Shown here: piece by piece, positions 18,456-25,000 of the stretch
How the letters are laid out: each line of letters opens with the position of its first letter
Numbering within the stretch: position 1 is the first letter of the stretch
Assembly (NCBI GenBank): GCA_009760855.2
Contig: WPIO01000467.1
Location: forward strand, 1-25,000
Length of the DNA: 25,000 nt
Reading direction: 5' to 3'
From: Cristatella mucedo
Lineage: Eukaryota; Bryozoa; Phylactolaemata; Cristatellidae
The notes under the pieces: model-generated
Told to the model about the DNA's origin: nothing
The model's database searches: none
What the model saw: only the letters and a program-made list of their open reading frames with translations
Position numbers and translations under genes: made by a program

Positions 18456-18945
18456 TTATTGTTATTCAGCTGCAACACATTGCGATGCAGGATCCAACCC
18501 ATTCACTTGTACAGGTGCAGGTGGAATTAGAAGCTCATGAGACAAAAGAGCACTGCCGCCGTCTACATTGAGACTCCGGATAGGCAGTTCGCGTGAGACA
18601 CCATGACGGTCGGCTGCGACCGCTCACTATGCATGAATTTTTCTATGACAAAGGAGAGTCTAATTAGGAAAAAACTGACGCACAGTCATTACAGAAACCT
18701 TAGTCTATTTTTAGACACTTTACACATTTTTTTGGACCTAATGAACTCAGTAGTTGTCATCATAGACAAGTCAATTTTAGCCTGTGAAATAAGCAGCACT
18801 ATAAGCAAATGTGGTAAAGTCGGAGCTCCTACAGTAAACAGCACATGCATGATTATAATCGTCAGCTGAGATTTTTCGTCATATCAACAGAAGTGTCTCA
18901 CTGGGCCAACAGCAGCATCAGCAAGGCCACGACTAAAACTTTTAA
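18455..18945 (+). repeat. Spacer repeat E, copy 2
   Basis: Counterpart of 7268-7745 and 13795-14295. An 88-codon frame at 18603-18869 has no motif and is not kept in the other copies, so it is not called a gene. Confidence 0.75.
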
Positions 18946-19146
18946 TAATGGTAATGCATTTTTATAGAATCTCAGAGACGTCAATCTATTTTTGACACTT
19001 AATATTTGCTGTAAATCAAGCATGATTTAATGTTTAGAGGTAGCATGCACAATGTCAGTAACCGAACTTGGTTACTGGTGGCATGCACATGGTCAAAATT
19101 CAAATGTGGTTACTGACAGCATGCACAATGCCAGCACCCGTAAGTA

Positions 19147-19320
19147 GCCGTGATGGCACACTACGTAAGATGGATGCGTTTCACGACCGAAGTCTTGAGG
19201 TCATGGGTTCGAATCTTGAGGTGGGTGATCCTATATTGCCACTGCAAGTGGTGGTGATAGCCGCAAAGGCTTTCTGCTGCTATGCAAAAGGGGGTCTTAA
19301 AAACAGTTGGTATTTATTTA
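19147..19320 (+). mobile_element. Second tRNA-like SINE, private to unit copy 2
   Basis: This 174-bp block is absent from the equivalent site in copy 1 (after GTA at about 7954), where flanking bases join exactly. It has an A-box-like TGGCACACTAC (19154-19164) and a good B box GGGTTCGAATC (19205-19215), then a body with TGCAAGTGGTGGTGATAGCC and a TATTTATTTA tail. Only TA is repeated at its ends. Its body differs from the other SINE family, so it is probably a second family. The 85-codon frame through it (19068-19325) is incidental. Confidence 0.75.
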
Positions 19321-19604
19321 TGTAAGGAACGAATCACAATGACCCACTCAATCCTGTGATACACAGGTACATTTGTAGCTTTCTAATTAATATTACCCAG
19401 TCAGGGATGTTGCGTGACATAAGTCGATAGTGTGTTCATGGCGTCGGGAGCATACTTACTAAAGACACGGTCTTCAAAGGATTTCAGGCTAGTATGAGGT
19501 GCTGCTAAACGATTTGATTGAAAAAGGCATGTGGTACAATGCCTGGCCTACTGGGATTAGTTGTGATAGATAATCTGTCGCCAGAGAACGAAAGAACATT
19601 AAAG

Positions 19605-19745
19605 CCTGGCCTTGTTTGGCTCAGCTGTTAAGGTGCTAGCCCTGACCAAGGTCTGGCCGAAGTCGTGGGCTCGAGTCCCGTGGCATGTGTGTAAGTGCCT
19701 GGATATAGATTAAGTTTTCTTGGGGCGCAATGAATATTAATTATA
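19605..19745 (+). mobile_element. tRNA-derived SINE, copy 3
   Basis: Counterpart of 8237-8377. The A box is TGGCTCAGCTG (19617-19627) and the B box GGCTCGAGTCC (19668-19678), closer to consensus than in copy 1. The LINE-like tail GATTAAGTTTTCTTGGGGCGC is at 19708-19728. TTAAAG at 19599-19604 and ATAAAG at 19745-19750 flank it. Confidence 0.85.
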
Positions 19746-20162
19746 TAAAGTGAGTGATAGACCCTTGAAGTCGATTTGCTGCTGGATTGGGAGATAGTGC
19801 AGGTCGGTTAGAAGTGGTGTGATGCCGCTGCTGCACCATTCTCAACACACAAGCCTAGATGCAGAGCTTTGCACCAATTGGATGTGCCTGATTGTACAGG
19901 CTGTTAGATCAGCAAGCAGTGAGCTAAGTTGCAGAAGATGGACGGGATCTAACAAATGCATGGACCAATTTAGATGTGATATCCCTGTCTAATCCAGCCC
20001 GAATTTCAGCAAGGTTATGCAGCTGAAAAATGTAGGCAGACTTAACTGTGGAGCTGATGTAGCCTTCTAATGTAATGCCGCTTCAGATCAAGACACCTAG
20101 ATTTTGTGGTGATGGTATAAAAGAAATGCTGTCAGGGCAGATTTTTAGTGTTAAGCTGGACG

Positions 20163-21278
20163 ATTTCCGAATGTCACCTGATTTGCCTATGACCAGTAGG
20201 TTGTTTTTATCGTTTGAATAGTGAAAAATCTTATAATATCGTACATGCAAATAGGCATAGTCTTATATGAATACGAAGTTTCATATCAAAGGGCTTACAT
20301 CGTGCCGTGTGAGCAACTGACGTTTGTGTCTTAACACTGTTGCATACCACCTGGAATGGTCAGTTACAGGCAGCCTGGCTTCAGCACTTCTATACCGGGT
20401 TCAACGACACCCGATACCGATGAGGTGCCGATCTTCTCTTGCGAAAGCAAAGCCCTGTGAAAGTAAGAAGGATTCAGCTGCAGTTATGCAAACTCGGTCG
20501 GTGACTCTGCTGACTGTTTCCTTGTGAGCCCTGTGGATTACATCCCGACGAAGTTATCACTGCTCTGAGCTTTTAGAGTAAGTACGAACTGCTAGTCGCT
20601 TAGAGCTGCTAGCAACGCGAAGGCGTACAGACGTCGCTTACTTGCCACGTTTTCCGGTGGATGTCAGCGTTGTCCACATCGACAAGGATCCGTCGCCACG
20701 GACAACCTGTGAGCTGCTTGTCCAGTGTGCAGCCCGTCATGGCAGCATGCAATTTGAAGTCAGTCAGACGCCTTCGCGCTGTAGTTTCGTGGTATCTTCA
20801 TTCCTCGCTTAGCATAGTCATAGGTAATTGTGACATAAGAAGCACAGTTGCACTGAGGAGTTTAGCATTCCACCCTCGAAGCACATCTATCACATTATAC
20901 AGCATTACAACACATGACTGAGAACCAGCTTAGAACCAGCATAGATTTCGTATATCACACACGAGGCCTCTCATCCTGGGATATTTTGAAGCTTGCTTCC
21001 AAGAATGAATGACGGCTTCATAATCGGTCAAATCAATGGGAGTAAGCCAGCAACTTCTCGGTCGTTAGGATCTGCTGCTGCATATGCCGGCCAGATGGAA
21101 CTCACAAGTGTAGTTCAGAGGAGGGGCTTAAGGTCAGCTTTTCTCAACTCGTAGATCAGCCAGAACTTGCATCTGCTATTAAAAATCATACTTGCAGATA
21201 TCGGATTACTTTACTCTTATTCTTGTTAATATTGCACATAAAATGAGATGCAGGATAACTATTATGCAGAAGCACCTA
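20163..21278. other. Near-identical core, copy 2
   Basis: Counterpart of 11386-12498 (offset about 8780). The contained short frames 20324-20527 and 20661-20921 differ from their partners by one residue each. No function is assigned. Confidence 0.7.
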
Positions 21279-21487
21279 AAGTTCCTAATCTCGGTGGTTT
21301 ATTCAAAGTAGCTTGATGGATAGTAATATTTTCAACGAGGCTCGGTACTTCGACACTTTGCAGGCGTAAAATCTCGGAAGGAATAGGAAGTCAAACAGTG
21401 GGAGTGCTTACCTGCACTTGAGAACTAGTTTAGCTCCCACGTGATCGCCTGGTAGTCACGTGGGCATAAGTGCTGGGGTTGCATTTC

Positions 21488-22020
21488 GTCGACTGCAGTA
21501 GCCGTCAGCCTTGCTCGACTTTTTAATCCCGGAAGCTCATTGGCAAATCGACTTCCGTGGCTCCGTCAGGGGCTCTAATCCTTATTAATCGCTGTTCCCG
21601 ACCTAGATTCCTGTGCTCCCTTCTTTCTGCAGCAACCTACTCCCGGCAGACCTGGCTCGGCTGAGCCAGCAGCCCCAGGCGGCCAGTCCACCCAGTCCAG
21701 CTTACCACCTGAGCGATGCACCAAGCGAGTATTGGTTATGCATGCGGCGTCTGGTGCCCTCTCTCATCGAAAAGATGTAGCCGGAGCCCGGCAGACCAGA
21801 TGGCCAGTCAGAATCTGTCGCTGCAGAATTTGTGGGTCTCTCAATGGAGGTTCTCCAGCTAGCCTACTGCTACTCGGTGGGGGGGGGGGGGGGGGGGGGT
21901 GGGGGAGGGGTGGGGTGGGTGTGGTGCACTGTACACTTACCTCTTGTACGGCTCTTTCAGCATTTTGTATAGAACAGAATTGAAAAATATAGCAAGAAAA
22001 GAGAACACCTTGGCAGATGG
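21488..22020 (+). repeat. GC-rich block X, copy 2
   Basis: Matches 15355-15890 at about 95%, but lacks 34 bases after GCAGTAGCCG. Since the diverged copy at 13480-13567 has those bases, this is a deletion here. The G-rich part has expanded to 21 Gs at 21879-21899. An 83-codon frame (21732-21983) has no motif outside the shared block. Confidence 0.75.
21879..21899 (+). repeat. Run of 21 guanines
   Basis: Uninterrupted G run followed by more G-rich sequence to 21920. Run length may be unreliable in sequencing. It can form a quadruplex in principle. Confidence 0.9.
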
Positions 22021-22034
22021 AGGGAGACTGGAGC

Positions 22035-22035
<1 letters not shown>

Positions 22036-22131
<96 letters not shown>

Positions 22132-22232
22132 GGAGAGAGAGGGAGAGAGAGACTAAGACGAGGAGAGAGAGCAAAAGAGAAAGATACACAGAGAGAGACA
22201 GACAAAGAGAAAGACAGGGAGCGAGAGCAGGA
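22036..22232 (+). repeat. (GA)n microsatellite and GA-rich flank, first block
   Basis: Pure GA to about 22129, then imperfect purine-rich sequence. The frames through it on either strand encode only Arg-Glu or Ser-Leu repeats. Confidence 0.95.
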
Positions 22233-22475
22233 ATGTATCTCCGTCAGTAACTCCACACAGTCATAAAGACCATGTGGGTGTTACGCAGGAGAGTTTTGCA
22301 TAGCGAACTCACAGCCTATGCGGCTTTCGGTACGCATTCGGTAGCCAACAGACTTCGTCTCACGCAACAAAGAGAAAGTGGGAAGCATAGCAGAGTTAGG
22401 AGAGCAGTTGAGGTAGTGAGTAGCATAGAAGTAGCAGTTCAGGACCGCTGAAAAAGATGTGCCATAGTCGGCAGG
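22233..22475 (-). mobile_element. 240-bp dispersed repeat inserted in the GA tract
   Basis: Reverse complement of 2553-2800 at about 90%. The block is absent from the equivalent GA tract at 15921-15995. GCAGGA occurs on both sides (about 22227-22232 and 22470-22475), a plausible target-site duplication. The 3' end would be on the left (AATGTATCTCCGTC), so it is a minus-strand, probably 5'-truncated retroposon. The family was not identified. Confidence 0.7.
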
Positions 22476-22511
22476 AGAGAGAGAGGGAGAGAGAGAGCGA
22501 GAGGGGGAGAC

Positions 22512-22599
<88 letters not shown>

Positions 22600-22609
22600 G
22601 GGGAGAGCA
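22476..22609 (+). repeat. (GA)n microsatellite, second block
   Basis: Imperfect purine repeats, pure GA at about 22516-22592. It is the right half of the tract split by the 240-bp repeat. Confidence 0.95.
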
Positions 22610-23700
22610 ATAGAACACTTTAAAAAAACGCTGTAGTCTGCTAATAAATAAAGCAACGCTAGACCAAGAGGAATTGAGCAGCTTTCGTCTAGTCTCCCTT
22701 CTCCCTTTACTATCAAAGACACTGGAGCGGGTTGTGGCAGACAAACTGAACTCTTACATTGAGACCTCAAACCTAGCAAGTATGTTCCTGTCTAGGTTTA
22801 GAGCTAATCACTCCACAGAGTCAGCATTCCTTAGGGCGTATAACGACCTTCTTATGAATGCAGACTTGGGTAAAATCTTTCTGCTTATCCTGCTTGATCT
22901 TTCGGCAGCATTTAATACTATTATTACCAAGTTCTTCTGGAGTGACATTATTATCATTGCGGAATCACTGGCACTGCACTGCAATAGTTCAGGTCCCATC
23001 TCTGTGGGAAACTCGAGAGTATTGATCTGAGTGGACAAAGATCACCCGAGGACACATTCAAGTAAGGGATGCCTCAGGGCTTTATGCTCTTTCCGGTTCT
23101 TTTCACAGTTTATGCTCTACCACTTGCCGATGCGATCGCCGAGCACAATCTGGGCTTTCACTTCTATAGAGATGATACTCAGTTGTACCATTACTTTGAT
23201 TACTCCCAGACCTCCTGCCCATCATATTCTCTACACATTCTTGCTGCATGTATCGATGACAACTGCACACTGATTGCAGCAAACGTTCTTAAATTGAGTG
23301 ACGACAAAGCCAACTTACTAGTCATAGGCAAACTCAAGTGGGATTCAGAAATTGGAGGGCATAACGCTCAAAATAGGCTCTGCCAGCATATCTCCTGTTG
23401 AATCTGTGCGAAATCTTGGTTTCATGTTCCGAAGTGATCTTTCATTAGACGAGTACATCAGATCCACATTCAAGTCTGTCTAAATTCAGCTACATAAGAT
23501 TGCTAAAATCCGGGCTTGTTTAGATAAGGATACCACATCTAAGTTGGGCGATGCATTTTTGACATCCGTCTTGACTTCTGTAACTCCCTGCTTGCTTTTC
23601 TACTCACCTATGCAATCAGGTGCTTATATATGGTGCAAAGCTCCGCAGCTGGGCTTGTCTGTCGTGAGCATCGAAGTTGCCACACGGCACCACTTCTCTA
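22610..23700 (+). mobile_element. Dead plus-strand LINE RT fragment, copy 2
   Basis: Longer counterpart of 16006-16570. It gives SLLPLLSKTLERVVADKLN and FRANHSTESAFLRAYND, motif A as AAFNTI (Asp to Asn), a TAA at 23063-23065 before GMPQG, LFTVYALPLADAIAEHNL and a motif C changed to FYRDD (Arg for Ala). NLLVIGK and a QHISC break, and then more decayed frames to about 23695, follow: VRNLGFMFRSDLSLDEYI, IAKIRACLDKDTTSK and HLLTFYS. Frames 22674-23030, 23069-23401 and 23544-23816 hold the pieces. It is clearly inactive. Confidence 0.88.
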
Positions 23701-23783
23701 AGATCCGTTCGCTTCTTCTCACAGTTTATACTCTACCTCTTGCAAATGTGATCGCCAAGCACAATCTAGGCTTTCACTTCCAT
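23701..23783 (+). mobile_element. Isolated RT scrap
   Basis: It encodes LLTVYTLPLANVIAKHNLGFHFH, the block just before motif C, out of order after the RT tail in 22610-23700. It ends where a minus-strand LINE tail begins, just before the YADD codons. It is either a rearranged piece or the interrupted remnant of another copy. Confidence 0.8.
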
Positions 23784-25000
23784 AAAATAATTATAATAGT
23801 AATAATGCACTTGTGAAAGCGCCCTCGGTGAACTCAATCTCTTTCTAGGTGCTTCATATTTGCTGCGAAGGGAAGCAAGACTGAATGGTGAGTAATAACA
23901 TGCTTGATAAACATGAATAACATGGTTAGGGGTGACATGTGCAGGGTCAGCATGCAAATGTGGTTAGTGGCAGCATGCACAGTGTCAGCACACACAAGCA
24001 CATGAAGGACGAATCACGGGTACCCACTAAATGCTGTCCTAAATAAGTGTGTTTTTAAGTTCTTTTTAAATGTGGTAAAGTCAGGGGATGTTCTGACGCA
24101 AGTCGAGAGGGAGTTCCAGGCTTTGGGAGCATACAAACTAAATGCACGGTCTCCAAAGGATTTGATGTTCGTACGAGGTATTGGTAAACTGTTGGATTCC
24201 GAAAAGCGGTGGTACGATGCTTGGCCTTGTGGGGCAGTAAATCGGAGAGATAGGCTGGAGCCAAAGAATGAAGTAGGTCGTTGTATACCCTAAGCAATGC
24301 TGACTCTGTGGAGTGATTAGCTCTAAAGCCAGACTAGAACTAACTAGCAAGGTGTGACGTTTCGATATAGGAGTTCAGCTGGTCTGCCACCACCCGTTCC
24401 AGTGTCTTTGATCGGAATGGTAGCAGGGAGACTGGGCGGTAGTTGCTTAAGTTCTCTTGGTCTAGTGTCGATTTCTTGAGAAGTGGCCTGACCACAGCTT
24501 TTTTGAAAGGTGCTGGGACATGATCTAAGGCTAATGACATATTAATGATGTTAGTTATGCATGACAGCAGTAGATCAGTGCAACATAGGAGCAGGACAGT
24601 GGGAATAGGGTCCAGAGGACTTGTTGTCTTCTTTGATTGGGATATGAACTTCAGGACGAGATCACTAGTGACCTGCTTAAAGGAAGACATTGAGGTGCAG
24701 CCAGGAATTGGGGAACAGCATTCTAGGTGGGATGTTGTCATCGCATGGACGGATTCCCTGATCTTGCCTATCTTCTGCACAAAGAATCGAGAGAAGCGAT
24801 CGGCTAGATCATTACAAGGATCATCAGGTAAGGAGCTAATCTGGGAGCGGTTGAGGAGATGGTTGATCGTCGACATCAGCAATTTTGGATTGTGCATCTG
24901 TGATTCAACAATGTTTCAATAGAAGCTAGACTTGGCCTTTGCCAGGATCGATTGGTACGAGCCACATTACCTTCATATGCCTGTCGATGGACAGTCAGTC
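23784..25000 (-). mobile_element. LINE with its RT core deleted, continues past the window
   Basis: The 3' end (tail 23784-23806, hairpin, two 38-bp units near 23930-24005) and C-terminal tail to 24271 are joined directly to sequence upstream of the RT core at AAGT (24271-24274). Compared with 8664-11248 about 950 bases are missing, from 9158 to 10109, including motifs A, B and C. The part from 24340 to 24897 is one open frame. Confidence 0.9.
24340..24897 (-). pseudogene. LINE ORF2 linker and RT N-terminus, open frame
   Basis: 185 codons run uninterrupted: NPKLLMSTINHLLNRS, DLADRFSRFFVQKIGKIRES, DPIPTVLLLCC, VPAPFKKAVVRPLLKKSTLD, NYRPVSLLP and SKTLERVVADQLNSYIE. These are the usual linker (ADRFSRFFxxKI) and RT block 1 of L2/CR1 elements. 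The frame after 24340 is soon lost at the RT deletion. Upstream, 24916-24918 is a stop and one base is missing near 24955, exactly as in 10749-10751 and about 10790. The ATG at 24897 is therefore not a native start. Confidence 0.85.

Larger units (their letters stand above)
18950..20225 (-). mobile_element. Older minus-strand LINE fragment, unsplit copy
   Basis: This is the uninterrupted counterpart of 7745-8663 plus 11249-11445. From right to left it has the NDKNNLLVIGKS-like RT block (about 20165-20225), the RT end, the C-terminal tail with stops, and a 3' UTR with three 38-bp units at 19030-19143. Two SINEs lie inside it, at 19147-19320 and 19605-19745. The junction near 20034 preserves the empty site of the 2.6-kb LINE in copy 1. 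Confidence 0.87.
16571..21487 (+). repeat. Large duplicated unit, copy 2
   Basis: This aligns in order with 5398-8663, 11249-12641 and 13404-13480, without the two LINE insertions of copy 1. It carries its own 174-bp SINE at 19147-19320. The left end is fused to the truncated RT fragment at 16570; the right end runs directly into the second X block. No host gene was recognised in it. Confidence 0.85.

Noticed and set aside
21899-22779. Long frames with Ser-Leu or Arg-Glu repeats over the GA tracts
   Set aside because: They exist only because GA repeats lack stop codons; the flanking parts are block X, the 240-bp repeat or LINE sequence in unrelated frames.

Overview
This window looks like repeat-rich, intergenic animal DNA. 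I find no intact host gene, no tRNA or rRNA gene and no prokaryotic feature. Almost everything recognisable is debris of non-LTR retrotransposons (LINEs) of the L2/CR1 group. Those LINE copies encode the C-terminal part of an apurinic-type endonuclease (APE), a reverse transcriptase (RT) and a long C-terminal tail with QNSAARLV, LLADLHWLPV and PKAWNSLPTCVR motifs, a tail widespread in metazoan L2/CR1 elements. I cannot name the species; an invertebrate or other animal with active L2/CR1 LINEs is an inference. All percent identities below were estimated by eye.

Layout. 1-1150: AT-rich, nothing recognised. 1155-1735: LINE 3' end (+). 1905-2040: tRNA-derived SINE. 2160-3660: GC-richer unassigned block whose 2553-2800 part recurs inverted at 22233-22475. 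3700-4640: two decayed LINE pieces. 5133-5376: a 60-bp tandem duplication and a hexanucleotide satellite. 5398-13567: first copy of a large duplicated unit. It was split later by a 2.6-kb minus-strand LINE (8664-11248) and a 0.76-kb plus-strand LINE (12642-13403). 13567-15342: a partial third copy of the middle of the unit plus minus-strand LINE 3' ends. 15355-16570: GC-rich block X, a GA tract and a dead plus-strand RT fragment. 16571-21487: second copy of the unit, carrying a private SINE at 19147-19320. 21488-23700: second X block, a G run, GA tracts interrupted by the 240-bp repeat, and the second RT fragment. 23701-25000: a short RT scrap, then a minus-strand LINE that lost its RT core and runs off the window.

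How the parts relate. The 5398-16570 and 16571-23180 stretches are best explained as one tandem duplication of roughly 6 kb, with its novel junction at 16570/16571, where a truncated RT meets the start of the unit. Comparing the paralogues dates later events. Two LINE insertions are private to copy 1. One SINE, and the 240-bp repeat in the second X block, are private to copy 2. Identity between copies is mosaic: two stretches are about 98.5-99.5% identical while their flanks are only about 75-90%, which suggests gene conversion or unrecognised constraint. The SINE ends in a tail resembling the LINE 3' end, consistent with LINE-driven SINE mobilisation. I found no previously undescribed molecular system. 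The most informative content is this insertion and duplication history, the SINE/LINE pair and the conserved LINE 3' hairpin.
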